Of a DNA stretch of 64,000 nt, positions 1 to 11,353 are shown in pieces. Source of the stretch: Shewanella vesiculosa. Lineage in GTDB: Bacteria > Pseudomonadota > Gammaproteobacteria > Enterobacterales > Shewanellaceae. How positions within the stretch are numbered: position 1 is the stretch's first letter; each line of letters opens with the position of its first letter. The translations under genes were made by a program, and so were the position numbers. Below the pieces are notes generated by a model that made no database searches, was not told the DNA's origin, and was given only the letters and a program-made list of their open reading frames with translations. Location: NCBI RefSeq assembly GCF_021560015.1, contig NZ_CP073588.1, positions 2,232,001 through 2,296,000 of the forward strand, written 5' to 3'.

Positions 1-27
1 CTATGCCAAATCTACTGATAGCACTCA

Positions 28-61
28 AGTCATAAAGCTGCATATAGTAGACTTTATGACT
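28..61. repeat. inverted repeat downstream of alaS
   Basis: Ten-base arms AGTCATAAAG and CTTTATGACT are perfectly complementary around a 14-base loop. It sits just beyond the alaS stop, so it could end the alaS transcript, but no T-run follows on the minus strand, so it is not a typical intrinsic terminator. Confidence 0.4.
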
Positions 62-95
62 CAATTGCCGATAAATCGTTAATTTACAGATTTAA

Positions 96-2720
96 TTAGC
101 TTAAACGTTCGTTTACCCAAGGTGCAACCAAGGCTAATGCAGCGGCTAAATTCTCAGGCTGAGTACCACCCGCTTGAGCCATATCTGGGCGTCCGCCGCC
201 CTTACCGCCAACCTGCTGTGCGACCATTGCCACTAACTCACCCGCTTTAACTTTTTTAGTTAAATCATTGCTGACACCAACAATTAAGTTAACTTTACCG
301 TCTTTAGACGTACCTAAGACAATAATCGCAGATTTAAGCTTTTGTTTCAGCTCATCTTGTAAACCACGAAGTGAACCAGGATCAATGCCATCAAGCTGCT
401 TAACTAACAACTTAACCCCATTGATGTCGACTGCATCACCCGCCATATCGGCACTGGCTGCTGCAGCTAACTTATCTTTTAACTGCGACAAATCTTTTTC
501 TAATTGCTTCACTTTATCTAACTGGGCTTTTAACTTAGCCACAACTGAAGCACTGTCTGATTTAAGTAATTGCGCGGCTTCATCTAATACTGCTTGTTGA
601 TCGGCAATATAAGCCATTGCTGCGATACCTGTGACAGCTTCAATACGACGCACACCGGCAGCAATACCGCCCTCAGAAGTGATTTTAAATAACCCAATAT
701 CACCAGTACGGCCAACATGAGTACCACCACATAGCTCGATAGAGAAATCCCCCATAGTCACCACGCGAACTTGGTCATCGTATTTCTCACCAAATAATGC
801 CATGGCGCCTTTTTCTTTGGCTTCGTCAATGGCCATTTCAGTGGTGCAAAGTTCATGGTTACGGCGAATTTGAGTATTGACTAGATCTTCTACCGCTTTT
901 AACTCTGAAGCTTTAACCGCTTCAAAATGAGCAAAGTCAAAACGTAAGCGCTCAGGGTTAACTAATGAGCCCTTCTGAGACACATGCGAGCCTAACACTT
1001 GACGTAATGCAGCATGCAGTAAGTGAGTGACGGAATGATTTAACTGAGTACGATGACGTAAATTTTTATCCACTTGCGCAATTAACTGCTGACCAATAAC
1101 TAATTTGCCTTGGCTTAATTGACCTTCATGACCAATAGCAGGGCCAAACTTTTGCGTGTCGTTAACAATAAACAGTAAACCTTCAGCTGTCAGTTGACCT
1201 TTATCGCCCACCTGTCCACCTGACTCTGCATAGAATGGCGTATTATCTAGCACAACAACGGCATCTTGACCGGCAACCACAGTATCAACCGCTTTACCGT
1301 CAACATATAAACCAATCACATTAGGCTGACCAGTTAACTCGGTATAACCACTGAATGCGGTTTCTGCATCAATAATTAATTGGCTATTATAATCTGCGCC
1401 AAAGTTACCTGCGGCTTGTGCGCGACTTCTTTGCTCCGCCATTGCGACTTCAAAGCCTGCTTCATCAACATTAATATCACGTTCACGACAAACATCAGCG
1501 GTTAAATCAACTGGAAAACCATAAGTGTCATACAGTTTAAATACCGTTTCACCATCTAAAGTATTACCTTGTAGCGTATTTAGCGCACCATCCAAAATCA
1601 CTAAGCCACGCTCAAGTGTACGAGCAAACTGCTCTTCTTCTGCTTTTAAGGCTTTTTCAACAATGGCTTGTGTTTGTTTTAACCCATTAGCTGCATCACC
1701 CATAACGCTAATGAGTGTTGGGACTAACTTATAGAAAAATGCATCGGTAGCACCAAGCTTATTACCGTGACGAACTGCGCGACGAATAATACGACGCAAT
1801 ACATAACCACGGCCTTCGTTTGATGGCATAACACCATCGGCAATTAAAAATGCACAAGAACGTATATGATCAGCAATAACCCGTAATGATTTATTTTCTG
1901 AATCAGATACACCAATAATTTCAGCCGTTTTTGCGATGAGTTGTTTAAAGATATCGATTTCGTAGTTTGAATGCACACCTTGCATAATTGCTGCAATACG
2001 CTCAATGCCCATACCTGTATCAACCGAAGGTTTAGGCAATGGCAACATTTCACCGTCGGCTTGACGGTTATATTGCATAAATACAATATTCCAGATTTCA
2101 ATAAAGCGATCGCCGTCTTCTTCAGGCGTACCAGGACGACCGCCCCAGATATGATCGCCATGATCATAGAAAATTTCGCTACATGGGCCACAAGGTCCGG
2201 TATCACCCATCTGCCAGAAGTTATCAGACGCAAACGCGCCACCTTTATTATCACCAATACGGATCATATTTTCAGGTGCAACACCAATTTTTTGCGTCCA
2301 AAGTTCATAGGCTTCGTCATCTGTTTCATAAATGGTGACACATAAGCGATCTTTTGGCAGCTTGAGGGTTTCAGTTAAAAAGGTCCATGCAAAACGGATC
2401 GCATCTTCTTTAAAATAATCGCCAAAACTGAAATTACCCAACATTTCAAAAAAAGTGTGGTGACGAGCGGTATAACCCACATTGTCTAAATCGTTATGTT
2501 TACCACCAGCACGAACGCAACGTTGTGATGTTGTTGCTCGGCTATAGTTGCGCTTATCCATACCGAGGAACACATCTTTAAACTGATTCATACCCGCATT
2601 GGTAAATAACAGTGTTGGGTCGTTAGTGGGAACGAGCGAGCTGCTATCAACAACCTGATGTCCGTTATCTTCAAAGTACTTTAAAAATGCACTTCTTAAC
2701 TCTGCTGTAGTCTGAAACAT
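96..2720 (-). CDS. alaS: alanine--tRNA ligase
   Basis: Cytoplasmic class II enzyme that charges tRNA-Ala with alanine and hydrolyses mischarged Ser/Gly-tRNA-Ala. The 874 residues match the usual length (E. coli 876). The N-terminal catalytic core starts MFQTTAELR and holds the conserved [11 protein letters not shown] segment. The editing domain has its zinc ligands in [10 protein letters not shown] (about residues 562-566) and LCGGTHVG (about 663-667). The C-terminal end has the glycine-rich [15 protein letters not shown] stretch of the C-Ala domain. It lies downstream of recA on the same strand, but 766 bases separate them, where many gammaproteobacteria carry recX. Identification is certain. 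Confidence 0.98.
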   Translation of the reverse strand: MFQTTAELRSAFLKYFEDNGHQVVDSSSLVPTNDPTLLFTNAGMNQFKDVFLGMDKRNYSRATTSQRCVRAGGKHNDLDNVGYTARHHTFFEMLGNFSFGDYFKEDAIRFAWTFLTETLKLPKDRLCVTIYETDDEAYELWTQKIGVAPENMIRIGDNKGGAFASDNFWQMGDTGPCGPCSEIFYDHGDHIWGGRPGTPEEDGDRFIEIWNIVFMQYNRQADGEMLPLPKPSVDTGMGIERIAAIMQGVHSNYEIDIFKQLIAKTAEIIGVSDSENKSLRVIADHIRSCAFLIADGVMPSNEGRGYVLRRIIRRAVRHGNKLGATDAFFYKLVPTLISVMGDAANGLKQTQAIVEKALKAEEEQFARTLERGLVILDGALNTLQGNTLDGETVFKLYDTYGFPVDLTADVCRERDINVDEAGFEVAMAEQRSRAQAAGNFGADYNSQLIIDAETAFSGYTELTGQPNVIGLYVDGKAVDTVVAGQDAVVVLDNTPFYAESGGQVGDKGQLTAEGLLFIVNDTQKFGPAIGHEGQLSQGKLVIGQQLIAQVDKNLRHRTQLNHSVTHLLHAALRQVLGSHVSQKGSLVNPERLRFDFAHFEAVKASELKAVEDLVNTQIRRNHELCTTEMAIDEAKEKGAMALFGEKYDDQVRVVTMGDFSIELCGGTHVGRTGDIGLFKITSEGGIAAGVRRIEAVTGIAAMAYIADQQAVLDEAAQLLKSDSASVVAKLKAQLDKVKQLEKDLSQLKDKLAAAASADMAGDAVDINGVKLLVKQLDGIDPGSLRGLQDELKQKLKSAIIVLGTSKDGKVNLIVGVSNDLTKKVKAGELVAMVAQQVGGKGGGRPDMAQAGGTQPENLAAALALVAPWVNERLS

Positions 2721-3089
2721 GAAATGGCCCTGAATAGAGAAAATACAAAAGTAACGAGCTTGATATGCAAGCTAGTAAATGTAGGCATTATATACTGAAT
2801 TTGTCGAAAGAAGCGAGTTGAGTCAGTTGATTATAATCTCGACAAAATCGATAGAATGACGATCTACTGACCCGAAAACGACAGAGATAGCGAACTCAAT
2901 CCACTGATTATTTAAGCGGAATATGCATTTCTATCTTGTCGATAAATAAGCTCGTTGATCATGACTAGGACATAATTTGACTAATCAATCTGATAAGCAA
3001 CCAAATCAAACGCATAAGAAACCAAGATAGTTAACATTTTGGCAAGTATGGTAATCAGCACAATCGTGATGTGATAAGAAATAATGTGA

Positions 3090-3119
3090 TTAAAAAGGAT
3101 GCTATTAAAAAGGATGTTA
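3090..3119. repeat. 15-base tandem duplication
   Basis: Two adjacent 15-base units, TTAAAAAGGATGCTA and TTAAAAAGGATGTTA, differ at one position. They lie in the gene-free recA-alaS interval and look like a slippage duplication. Confidence 0.7.
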
Positions 3120-3384
3120 TTTAGCCTAACCGACTTTTGATAGAGCAACTTGTCGCCGTACATTTCTCAAGCGCCCAACTTTACTTAAAAATGATTCAAT
3201 CACCTTAACATTAGCAAACACAAATAAATGCTTACCAAGGGTGTTAAAGGCATTAGATATTTTGTTTGCTTAAAGCGGTGTTGACTATAGCTGGCATGAT
3301 TAGCCATTGTGCATAACAAGTGTCACTTAAAAGGCTCCGAGTTTGCCATTATCTGCAACATTTAGACTGGATGACTTTTAAAAT

Positions 3385-3414
3385 ATGGTGAGTGTAAAGA
3401 TGGTGAGTGCGTGT
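3385..3414. repeat. imperfect 15-base tandem duplication
   Basis: ATGGTGAGTG occurs at 3385-3394 and again at 3400-3409, a period of 15 bases, the same period as the duplication about 300 bases away. The last five bases of the two units differ. Confidence 0.55.
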
Positions 3415-3442
3415 AATGAGGCGACTTTATGGCGTCAAATTT

Positions 3443-3467
3443 CGCGGCGCGCAGAAGCGCTACCGCG
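3443..3467 (-). terminator. GC-rich hairpin after recA
   Basis: CGCGG pairs with CCGCG and the inner GCGC with GCGC around a four-base loop, 20 bases beyond the recA stop. The T-tract on the minus strand is poor (AAATTTG), so intrinsic termination is only likely. Confidence 0.45.
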
Positions 3468-3486
3468 ATAAATATGACTGGCTAAT

Positions 3487-4551
3487 TTAGAATACTTCAC
3501 CTGTTTCAAGGTCAATATTCTCATCACTTTCAGTGGTTGAGTCTGATGAGTTAGCCCCACCATTCAATAACATGCCACGAAGAGTGATATTAATTTCATC
3601 GGCAATAGCTGGATTTTCAGTCAAAAATTTACCAGCATTGGCACGGCCTTGACCAATTTTTTCGCCTTTGTAGCTGTACCAAGCACCGGCTTTATCAACC
3701 AGCTTGTGTGCAACACCTAAGTCAACTAGTTCGCCGGTACGGTTAATACCTTGTCCATAAAGGATCTGGAATTCAGCTTGCTTAAATGGAGCTGCAATCT
3801 TATTTTTAACCACTTTAACGCGAGTTTCATTACCGATGACTTCATCGCCATCTTTAATCGCACCGGTACGACGAATATCTAAACGAACAGATGCGTAGAA
3901 TTTAAGTGCATTACCACCAGTGGTCGTTTCTGGACTACCAAACATTACACCAATTTTCATACGAATTTGGTTAATAAAAATAAGCAGTGTGTTTGATTGC
4001 TTAAGGTTACCAGCAAGTTTGCGCATCGCTTGGCTCATCATACGCGCAGCAAGGCCCATATGCGAATCACCAATTTCACCTTCAATTTCTGCTTTTGGTG
4101 TTAATGCCGCAACAGAATCGACAACGATTACGTCTACCGCACCTGAACGCGTTAACGCATCACAAATTTCTAGTGCTTGTTCGCCTGTATCTGGCTGTGA
4201 ACAAAGTAAGTTATCAATATCTACGCCTAGCTTTTTGGCATAAATTGGGTCAAGAGCATGTTCAGCATCAATAAACGCACAGGTTTTACCTTCGCGTTGC
4301 GCTGCGGCAATCACTTCAAGAGTTAATGTGGTTTTACCTGATGACTCTGGGCCGTAAATCTCAACGATACGTCCCATTGGTAAACCACCCGCACCAAGTG
4401 CGATGTCCAATGAAAGCGAACCGGTAGAGATAGTTTCAACATCCATTGTGCGATCTTCGCCCAACTTCATAATTGAGCCTTTACCAAATTGCTTTTCAAT
4501 TTGGCTTAATACGGCGGCTAGCGCTTTCTCTTTGTTTGGATCAACCTTCAT
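3487..4551 (-). CDS. recA: recombinase RecA
   Basis: DNA-dependent ATPase that forms filaments on single-stranded DNA, drives strand exchange and triggers LexA self-cleavage. The 354 residues are the normal length. Walker A GPESSGKT lies at about residue 67, the Walker B-like strand [12 protein letters not shown] at about 140, and the DNA-binding loops are intact ([30 protein letters not shown]). The acidic tail ends [13 protein letters not shown] consensus LexA box lies about 100 bases upstream, so SOS control is expected. mutS is divergent; cinA, often next to recA, is not present between them. Confidence 0.99.
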   Translation of the reverse strand: MKVDPNKEKALAAVLSQIEKQFGKGSIMKLGEDRTMDVETISTGSLSLDIALGAGGLPMGRIVEIYGPESSGKTTLTLEVIAAAQREGKTCAFIDAEHALDPIYAKKLGVDIDNLLCSQPDTGEQALEICDALTRSGAVDVIVVDSVAALTPKAEIEGEIGDSHMGLAARMMSQAMRKLAGNLKQSNTLLIFINQIRMKIGVMFGSPETTTGGNALKFYASVRLDIRRTGAIKDGDEVIGNETRVKVVKNKIAAPFKQAEFQILYGQGINRTGELVDLGVAHKLVDKAGAWYSYKGEKIGQGRANAGKFLTENPAIADEINITLRGMLLNGGANSSDSTTESDENIDLETGEVF

Positions 4552-4646
4552 TATAAAACCCTCTTAAGGCATTCAATACGTTTAGTAAAATGCTATTTTG
4601 ACTTAGGTGAAATGATGTAAACCATTTCATTATGTTCATCAGTATA

Positions 4647-4662
4647 CTGTATAGTCATACAG
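4647..4662. promoter_or_regulatory. LexA (SOS) box of recA
   Basis: CTGT, eight bases, ACAG: a perfect match to the gammaproteobacterial LexA consensus CTGT-N8-ACAG, about 95 bases upstream of the recA start in the recA-mutS divergent spacer. It is expected to repress recA. Confidence 0.92.
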
Positions 4663-4836
4663 TATCAAGTGCTGAGGGCAATTTTTTTTAAACCTTAGTG
4701 AATTGCCTTTTTACATCAATATTTTATCTCCATATACTTTTTTGTTTGAATCTATTTATACCCTAGGGGCAAATATTGTTAAGATTAGCCTCATAAGATT
4801 TACGTCCTAAGATTGATTAATAGTGAAGTGTTCATA

Positions 4837-7419
4837 ATGACAGTGATTGATACCAGCGATTTAGAAAAACACACCCCGATGATGCGTCAGTATTTAGGCT
4901 TAAAAGCGGCCCATCCTGATATGTTATTGTTTTACCGAATGGGTGATTTTTATGAGTTGTTTTACGATGATGCTAAGCGCGCTTCTGAAATGCTGGGGAT
5001 TTCACTTACTGCTCGCGGAAAAAGCGGCGGCGATCCTATCCCAATGGCTGGAATCCCCTATCATGCTGTAGAAGGCTATTTAGCTAAACTAGTCAATATC
5101 GGCCAGTCTGTAGCCATTTGTGAGCAAATTGGTGATCCTGCGACATCAAAAGGCCCAGTTGAGCGCCAAGTCGTACGCATTGTGACTCCAGGTACCTTAA
5201 CGGATGAGGCTTTACTTCAAGAAAAACACGACAATTTACTGGCGGCGCTTTATCAAGGTAAAAACGGTTTTGGATACGCTACCTTAGATATTTCATCAGG
5301 TCGTTTTGTGGTTGCTGAATTACCCACTCGTGAAGCCCTAGAAGCTGAATTACAACGCACTAATCCTGCCGAGTTGCTCTACAGTGAAGATTTTACTGAC
5401 ATGTTATTAATCAATAATATGAAAGGTATTCGTCGCCGTCCAGAGTGGGAGTTTGATTATGATACTTGCGTAAATTTACTGCTTGGTCAATTTGGTACCA
5501 AAGATTTACATGGCTTTGGTATTAGTGATGCACGCTTAGCATTACAAGCTGCTGGTTGTTTAATGCAGTATGTCAAAGATACGCAAAAGATGGCACTGCC
5601 ACACATTAATTCGATTGTGCGTTTTAACCAATCTGAATCCATTATTTTAGATGCCGCGACGCGACGTAACTTAGAATTAACGCAAAACTTGTCTGGTGGG
5701 CGTGAAAATACCCTGTCGTGGGTACTCGATAATACTGCCACACCTATGGGCAGTCGCATGTTACAACGCTGGATCCATGAGCCACTTCGAAATAGACAAA
5801 CGATTCAATATCGCCATAACGCCGTAAGCGAGTTGATTGAGCAAGATATATATCACCCCCTGCATGAGCAGCTGAAGGTTTTAGGCGATATTGAACGTAT
5901 TATGGCTCGTTTGGCACTGCGTAGCGCCAGACCTCGTGATTTTTCACGTTTAAAGCAAGCGCTAGCACTGCTACCTGAAATTCAACAAACATTAGCCGTT
6001 TGCCAACAACCAAGATTGACAGCTTTAATTCAATTATTGGGTGAGTTTCCAGAACAACACGATTTATTAGCACGCGCAATTGTTGATAATCCGCCAGTAT
6101 TAATTCGTGACGGTGGCGTAATCCGAACGGGCTACAACAATGAATTAGACGAATGGCGTAAGTTAAGTGAAGGCGCAAGTGATTATTTAGTCGAACTTGA
6201 AGCTCGCGAGAAACAACAAACTGGAATTAACACTTTAAAAGTAGGTTATAACCGCGTCCATGGTTACTACATTGAAGTCAGCCGTTTACAAGCTGATAGA
6301 GTGCCACTAAGTTATCAACGTCGCCAAACCCTTAAAGGCACCGAACGTTATATCACTCCAGAATTAAAAGAATACGAAGAAAAGGTACTCTCAAGCCAGG
6401 GCAAAGCGCTCGCACTTGAAAAACAACTGTGGGAACAACTTTTTGACTTATTGCTACCTAAATTACAAGAGTTACAACAGTTTGCCAGTGCCGCGGCCGA
6501 ATTAGATATATTAAGTAATTTTGCCGAGCGTGCAGAAACCCTTAATTATCAATGTCCACAAATGACGCAGGATATTGGTATTCATATCAATGCTGGACGC
6601 CATCCTGTGGTAGAGCGCGTCAGTCAAGCGGCATTTATTGCTAACCCTGTGGTATTAACACCTAAACGGCAAATGCTTATTGTAACTGGCCCTAATATGG
6701 GCGGTAAATCAACCTATATGCGTCAAGTGGCACTGATTACATTAATGGCACACATAGGCTGTTTTGTTCCTGCTGACTCAGCTCAAATTGGTGAAATCGA
6801 TCGGATATTCACCCGTATTGGCGCATCTGACGATTTAGCATCTGGTCGATCCACCTTTATGGTTGAAATGACCGAAACGGCTAATATTTTGCATAATGCG
6901 ACCGCAAACAGTTTAGTGTTAATGGATGAGATAGGCCGCGGTACTTCAACCTATGATGGTTTATCGCTGGCATGGTCTGCTGCAGAATATCTCGCGAAAA
7001 ATGTCAGTGCACTGACATTATTTGCCACTCATTATTTTGAACTCACCCAACTGCCAGAGCTGTTACCATCAGTAATGAATGTGCACCTAGATGCAATAGA
7101 ACACGACGACACAATTGCCTTTATGCATTCAGTGCAAGAAGGTGCGGCAAGTAAAAGTTATGGCTTACAAGTCGCGGCGCTAGCCGGGGTTCCCGCTGCG
7201 GTCATTAAGGCGGCAAAACAAAAGCTACATCAACTTGAAAATAGGGATATGAGTTCACCACAACATAATCAGGCTCAAGTGAATATGAATTTATTACCAC
7301 CAATGCCAGAGCCATCAGCAGTATTGGAAAAGTTAGCACTAATTAACCCTGATGATTTGACCCCTAAACAGGCATTAGATTATTTATATGAATTGAAGCG
7401 CTTAAACAACGTGAGCTAA
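4837..7419 (+). CDS. mutS: DNA mismatch repair protein MutS
   Basis: Recognises base mismatches and small insertion/deletion loops and starts methyl-directed repair with MutL and MutH. I start it at the ATG at 4837 ([12 protein letters not shown]) rather than the TTG 24 bases upstream, giving 860 residues, near E. coli (853). The mismatch-reading Phe-X-Glu is F38-Y-E40 in [12 protein letters not shown]. Walker A is GPNMGGKST at about 618-626, Walker B is [12 protein letters not shown], and the helix-turn-helix near the end is intact. The gene is complete, which matters because neighbouring genes carry many small indels. Confidence 0.98.
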   Translation: MTVIDTSDLEKHTPMMRQYLGLKAAHPDMLLFYRMGDFYELFYDDAKRASEMLGISLTARGKSGGDPIPMAGIPYHAVEGYLAKLVNIGQSVAICEQIGDPATSKGPVERQVVRIVTPGTLTDEALLQEKHDNLLAALYQGKNGFGYATLDISSGRFVVAELPTREALEAELQRTNPAELLYSEDFTDMLLINNMKGIRRRPEWEFDYDTCVNLLLGQFGTKDLHGFGISDARLALQAAGCLMQYVKDTQKMALPHINSIVRFNQSESIILDAATRRNLELTQNLSGGRENTLSWVLDNTATPMGSRMLQRWIHEPLRNRQTIQYRHNAVSELIEQDIYHPLHEQLKVLGDIERIMARLALRSARPRDFSRLKQALALLPEIQQTLAVCQQPRLTALIQLLGEFPEQHDLLARAIVDNPPVLIRDGGVIRTGYNNELDEWRKLSEGASDYLVELEAREKQQTGINTLKVGYNRVHGYYIEVSRLQADRVPLSYQRRQTLKGTERYITPELKEYEEKVLSSQGKALALEKQLWEQLFDLLLPKLQELQQFASAAAELDILSNFAERAETLNYQCPQMTQDIGIHINAGRHPVVERVSQAAFIANPVVLTPKRQMLIVTGPNMGGKSTYMRQVALITLMAHIGCFVPADSAQIGEIDRIFTRIGASDDLASGRSTFMVEMTETANILHNATANSLVLMDEIGRGTSTYDGLSLAWSAAEYLAKNVSALTLFATHYFELTQLPELLPSVMNVHLDAIEHDDTIAFMHSVQEGAASKSYGLQVAALAGVPAAVIKAAKQKLHQLENRDMSSPQHNQAQVNMNLLPPMPEPSAVLEKLALINPDDLTPKQALDYLYELKRLNNVS

Positions 7420-7457
7420 CAAATAGTGCTAGTGATTTTTCGCGACGATAGCAACGG

Positions 7458-7479
7458 TGGAAGTCTGCAGAGACTTCCA
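7458..7479 (+). terminator. mutS terminator hairpin
   Basis: TGGAAGTCT and AGACTTCCA form a perfect nine-base-pair stem with loop GCAG, followed by TTTGATATTT, 38 bases after the mutS stop. Confidence 0.75.
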
Positions 7480-7830
7480 TTTGATATTTACGATTAACTG
7501 ACGCAAGCCCACTATTAATTAGCTCTTAGCAATATACTGCATCAAAAGGATAAACGTACCGAGGGAATGAGACAGGCATAAAATAGGCTATAGACAATAG
7601 GATAGTCTTTCTAACAAGTTGCTGAACTGAGCTTAAATTGTCATATCGAATAGTGATCAATCGATCACAATCACATCAATCACGTTGGTATTGATTGTCG
7701 GGATAAACCTAAACACATGAGTAAAAAGTAATCTCTCATATAGGCTTTACCCGCATATCAACAATAGCTTAAGTTAACGTTATCCAAAATTTAGCTATCA
7801 CAAATGATTCAAGTTAAATTAATTAATCAC

Positions 7831-7870
7831 CAGTAACTTAATTATGACAGTAACTTAGTTATGACAGTAA
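7831..7870. repeat. 17-base tandem repeat, 2.3 copies
   Basis: CAGTAACTTAATTATGA is followed directly by CAGTAACTTAGTTATGA and then CAGTAA. One base differs between the full units. It lies about 15 bases beyond the rpoS stop. Confidence 0.8.
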
Positions 7871-7884
7871 ACGTTCACTGTCCA

Positions 7885-8856
7885 TTAGTCTCTGAATAAT
7901 GCTTCAACAGAAAGCCCTTGAGCGCCCAATAAATCTTTTAAACGTTTAAGCGCTTCCACTTGAATTTGACGCACACGTTCACGTGTTAAACCAATTTCAG
8001 CACCAACATTCTCTAACGTTGAAGGTTCATATCCAAGCAAACCAAAGCGTCTCGCCAGTACTTCACGTTGTTTAGTATTAAGCTCATTTAACCATCCAAC
8101 TATCGAATTCGATAAGTCTTCATTTTGCACCCGATAATCCGGGCCTACTGAATCGTCATCAGCAATAACATCTAATAAAGCCTTCTCATTATCGCCGCTC
8201 AGTGGTGTGTCGACAGAAGTAATTCGTTCATTTAGTTTCAACATGCGACTGACATCACCCGTCGACACATCTAACTTTTCTGCAATTTCTTCTGCAGTCG
8301 GTTCGTGGTCAAGTTTTTGCGCCAGCTGTCTTGCGGTGCGTAAGTAAACATTTAATTCTTTAACTATATGGATAGGCAGGCGAATGGTGCGGGTTTGATT
8401 CATAATTGCCCGTTCAATTGTTTGTCTGATCCACCATGTAGCGTAAGTAGAAAAACGGAAACCACGCTCTGGGTCGAACTTTTCTACCGCTCTAATTAAA
8501 CCTAAATTGCCTTCTTCAATAAGATCGAGCAACGCTAATCCGCGGTTGTTATATCTTCTGGAAATTTTAACGACAAGACGGAGATTACTTTCTATCATGC
8601 GGTTGCGAGATTTTTCGCAGCCTTTGAGGGCTTTACGTGAAAAAAATACTTCTTCCTCTGCTGTTAGTAGCGGGGAAAAACCTATTTCACCTAAATATAA
8701 TTGAGTGGCGTCTAAATTTTTCTGTAAGTCATCTTGGACTTTTTCTTCAATATCGAGTTGTTGCACCAAATTAGCATCATCGGTTGCAACTTCTGGTGGT
8801 TGTTTAGCTAGATCGACAAGACATTCTGCTGAAGCAGTATTATTTTTGCGGCTCAT
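7885..8856 (-). CDS. rpoS: RNA polymerase sigma factor RpoS
   Basis: Stationary-phase and general-stress sigma-70-family factor. 323 residues. Region 1.2 starts around [16 protein letters not shown], region 2 contains [34 protein letters not shown] and the -10-reading [16 protein letters not shown], and region 4 ends with the -35-reading helix-turn-helix [18 protein letters not shown]. The start is set by GGGAGAG five bases before ATG. It follows nlpD with 78 bases between; in related bacteria the main rpoS promoter lies inside nlpD. Confidence 0.98.
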   Translation of the reverse strand: MSRKNNTASAECLVDLAKQPPEVATDDANLVQQLDIEEKVQDDLQKNLDATQLYLGEIGFSPLLTAEEEVFFSRKALKGCEKSRNRMIESNLRLVVKISRRYNNRGLALLDLIEEGNLGLIRAVEKFDPERGFRFSTYATWWIRQTIERAIMNQTRTIRLPIHIVKELNVYLRTARQLAQKLDHEPTAEEIAEKLDVSTGDVSRMLKLNERITSVDTPLSGDNEKALLDVIADDDSVGPDYRVQNEDLSNSIVGWLNELNTKQREVLARRFGLLGYEPSTLENVGAEIGLTRERVRQIQVEALKRLKDLLGAQGLSVEALFRD

Positions 8857-8934
8857 AATTGCTCTCCCAAACCTAATTTATGTTATTTAATCTACTGCAC
8901 TCGCTTATCCTCCGTTATTTATGTTGCTAAACAA

Positions 8935-9864
8935 TTACTGTTTAGGTAGATATCGTAATGGGTTGACAGACTTACCATGAAAGCGCACTTCAAAGTGAAG
9001 CATAACTTGATTAGTCCCAGTACTGCCCATTTTTGCAACTGTTTGACCTGCCGTCACATATTGCCTTTCCTTAACCACTATCGTGTCAGCATGCGCATAA
9101 GCACTTAAAAAATCATCATTGTGTTTGATAATCACTAAATTGCCATATCCGCGCAGTGCATTACCTGCATACACGACTTTCCCATCTGCAGCGGCTTTAA
9201 TAATATCACCGCGATTACCTGCAATCTTAATACCTTGATTGCCTTGTTCTGAAGCCGAAAAATACCCGATTATCCGACCTCTAACTGGCCAATGCCATAA
9301 TTGAACTTGTTGTGGTAAATTTGCGACAGAACCACTTGTATTTTGGTTAATTGTTTGTTGGGTAGTTGTTACAGAATACGCAGGCTTGACTTTGTGATCA
9401 AGCTCTTTTTTCGTTCTGCTTGAAACAGCTGCTGTGCCTGACTTTGAAGTGACTACTGACTTTATTGTTTCTGATTTTGAACCAATTGAACTGGCAATAT
9501 ATGGCTTATTAATGGCTTGAGTTTGAACAGAAGCAACCTGAGTTTGAGGGGTACGAACAGCTGGCGTTGGACGATTACTTTTGGCCGCTAAATGAAGTAT
9601 TTGGCCAGGATATATAGTATAAGGAGCCGATAAATGGTTCAAGCGAGCAACTTCGGCAAAATGGCGTCCAGCTCCCCAAGCGATTGAATAAAGGGTGTCG
9701 CCTTGCTGTACTTTATATTTATCGGTTTTTAATGACCCTTTATGGTAACGAGGTCCATGATTTTTTGATGATAAACTGTCAACCGGCGCAGGACGATCTG
9801 CTTGAAAGCTGCATCCTGTGAGCATAATTGCTAAGACCATAAAGTTTGGCCAACCGGTATTCAT
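8935..9864 (-). CDS. nlpD: lipoprotein NlpD, LysM and M23 peptidase-like
   Basis: Outer-membrane lipoprotein that activates the amidase AmiC for septal peptidoglycan splitting. 309 residues from the ATG at 9864 (AAGGA upstream). A short signal peptide ends in lipobox LTGC; a LysM domain follows (KYKVQQGDTLYSIAWGAG to YTIYPGQILHL, about residues 50-93), then a Thr/Ser/Gln-rich linker, then an M23 LytM domain at the C-terminus. The M23 metal ligands look partly missing (for example HFEVRF retained, the usual HxxxD replaced by GNQGIKIAG), as expected for an activator rather than an enzyme. Next gene downstream is rpoS. Confidence 0.95.
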   Translation of the reverse strand: MNTGWPNFMVLAIMLTGCSFQADRPAPVDSLSSKNHGPRYHKGSLKTDKYKVQQGDTLYSIAWGAGRHFAEVARLNHLSAPYTIYPGQILHLAAKSNRPTPAVRTPQTQVASVQTQAINKPYIASSIGSKSETIKSVVTSKSGTAAVSSRTKKELDHKVKPAYSVTTTQQTINQNTSGSVANLPQQVQLWHWPVRGRIIGYFSASEQGNQGIKIAGNRGDIIKAAADGKVVYAGNALRGYGNLVIIKHNDDFLSAYAHADTIVVKERQYVTAGQTVAKMGSTGTNQVMLHFEVRFHGKSVNPLRYLPKQ

Positions 9865-9969
9865 CAAACAAAATCCTTACAGAGAAAAATACATGATTGT
9901 TAAGCTAAAACAAGCTTATTCCAAACGAACATCAGGTTCACTAACCAAAACTCAACTGTGTCGAATTGA

Positions 9970-10604
9970 CTACGCCAAATCTCCGTTAATAAGCGGCACA
10001 AATTTAACCGCCTCAATAATCTCAGATTGGAATGATTGTCCAATACGGGTAATTTTGAGTAATTGTTGGATGTCTTCTCCAACAGGAATAATTAAAACTC
10101 CATGTTCAGCTAATTGTTCAAGCAAGGCTTGAGGCACTGTTGCCGCAGCAGCAGTCACCATAATGCCATCAAATGGACCGCGATTTGGCCAACCTTGCCA
10201 ACCGTCACCGTATTTAAATGACACATTATGTAAATCGAGACGCTTTAAACGTTGCCGAGCTTGTATTTGCAATGCCTTTATTCGCTCAATAGTACAGAGC
10301 TCAGGAATTAATGACGCTAAAACGGCAGCTTGATATCCTGATCCTGTACCAACTTCGAGCACTTTTTGAGGTTGGTGCTGCATTAACAGCTCTGTCATTC
10401 GAGCAACGATATAAGGCTGTGAAATAGTTTGTCCCTGCCCTATAGGTAACGCGGTATTTTCATAGGCTTTATGCTAGCGCACCATCAAGAAACATCTCTC
10501 GTGGTGTAGTCGCGACAGCATGCAATACTGCAGGATCTTTAATTCCTGCCTCCGCCAACTTTTTGGCCAAATTAAGTGCTGATGTTGATGCTACCCCGGG
10601 TCAT
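9970..10604 (-). pseudogene. pcm: protein-L-isoaspartate O-methyltransferase, two frame breaks
   Basis: SAM-dependent repair methyltransferase that acts on isoaspartyl residues in aged proteins. The start ATG at 10604 overlaps the surE stop as ATGA. Two indels break it: one extra G in CCCGGGG at about 10594-10597, and two missing bases near 10472, where GCATAAA replaces the expected GCA CAT AAA. Removing one and restoring the other gives exactly 211 residues, the family length. The downstream part is readable from 10398 as 142 residues and holds the SAM motif [27 protein letters not shown] spans that ATG. As written the protein cannot be made whole. Sequencing error is as likely as true inactivation. 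Confidence 0.85.
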
Positions 10605-11350
10605 ATTTTTATTATCCAATCGGCTAATCCATCAAGTTGATTGTATGCTGTTAAGTCAACGGTTAGCGGAGTTATCGAAACATAACCTGCTGCGACTGCA
10701 CCAAAATCAGTTCCATCACCCGCATCTTGTTCACTGCCAACTGGCCCGAGCCAGTATATATCTTTACCCGCTGGATCTTGGGTTTTTATCATACCTTCAG
10801 CTTTATGCCTGGCCCCCAGACGGGTGACTTTAATCCCTTTAATTTGTGTTAAAGGCAAATCAGGAACATTAACATTTAAAATTTGATCGCGGCTAATTGG
10901 GTGAGACAGTAAACCTTTTACGATTTTCACGGCATAAATTGCAGCGGTATCATAGTGAACGAGTGATTTACCCGCCAGTGATATAGCAATAGCGGGTAAA
11001 CCTAAAAAACGCCCTTCCATGGCTGCTGCAACAGTACCAGAATATAAGGTATCATCGCCCATATTCGCTCCGGCATTAATACCAGAAACCACAATATCGG
11101 GCTCGACATCACAAAGCTGTCTAATCGCAAGATGGACACAGTCTGTGGGTGTGCCGTTAACAGAAATACAGCCGTTATCTAAGTTATTAATTCTTAATGG
11201 ATTAGTCAAGGTTAATGAGTTACTTGCTCCCGAGCAATTACGATCAGGTGCAACCGTTAATACTTGCGCAAACTCACTCAGTGCCTGGCTTAACGCAATA
11301 ATACCGGGTGCATTAACACCATCATCATTACTGACTAAAATATTAATCAT
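10601..11350 (-). CDS. surE: 5'/3'-nucleotidase SurE
   Basis: Metal-dependent nucleotidase and exopolyphosphatase linked to stationary-phase survival. 249 residues, full length. The N-terminal metal site [13 protein letters not shown] is intact, as are the [10 protein letters not shown] and [13 protein letters not shown] motifs. It starts three bases after the truD stop and overlaps pcm by four bases, so truD-surE-pcm read as one unit. Confidence 0.98.
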   Translation of the reverse strand: MINILVSNDDGVNAPGIIALSQALSEFAQVLTVAPDRNCSGASNSLTLTNPLRINNLDNGCISVNGTPTDCVHLAIRQLCDVEPDIVVSGINAGANMGDDTLYSGTVAAAMEGRFLGLPAIAISLAGKSLVHYDTAAIYAVKIVKGLLSHPISRDQILNVNVPDLPLTQIKGIKVTRLGARHKAEGMIKTQDPAGKDIYWLGPVGSEQDAGDGTDFGAVAAGYVSITPLTVDLTAYNQLDGLADWIIKI

Positions 11351-11353
11351 TCA

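Larger units (their letters stand above)
2721..3486. other. 766-base gap between recA and alaS; no gene recognised
   Basis: Many gammaproteobacteria have recX between recA and alaS. I read the first ~300 bases after recA on the minus strand, and the one 60-codon ORF (2981-3163, minus), and saw nothing RecX-like: no run of Arg/Lys-rich helices and no suitable start. The stretch is A+T-rich, holds two short tandem duplications and a GC-rich hairpin after recA, and probably also the alaS promoter. Either recX was lost and the region has decayed, or it moved elsewhere. Confidence 0.6.
7420..7884. other. spacer between convergent mutS and rpoS
   Basis: About 465 bases with no credible gene. It holds the mutS terminator hairpin at 7458-7479 and a 17-base tandem repeat next to the rpoS stop. 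No conserved RNA recognised. Confidence 0.6.

Noticed and set aside
268-600. Plus-strand ORF of 110 codons inside alaS
   Set aside because: Antisense shadow of a strongly conserved gene; no ribosome-binding site or recognisable protein.
2981-3163. 60-codon ORF between recA and alaS, possibly RecX or a small membrane peptide
   Set aside because: Not RecX-like; made largely of Ile/Leu/Asn from A+T-rich DNA that contains a 15-base repeat.
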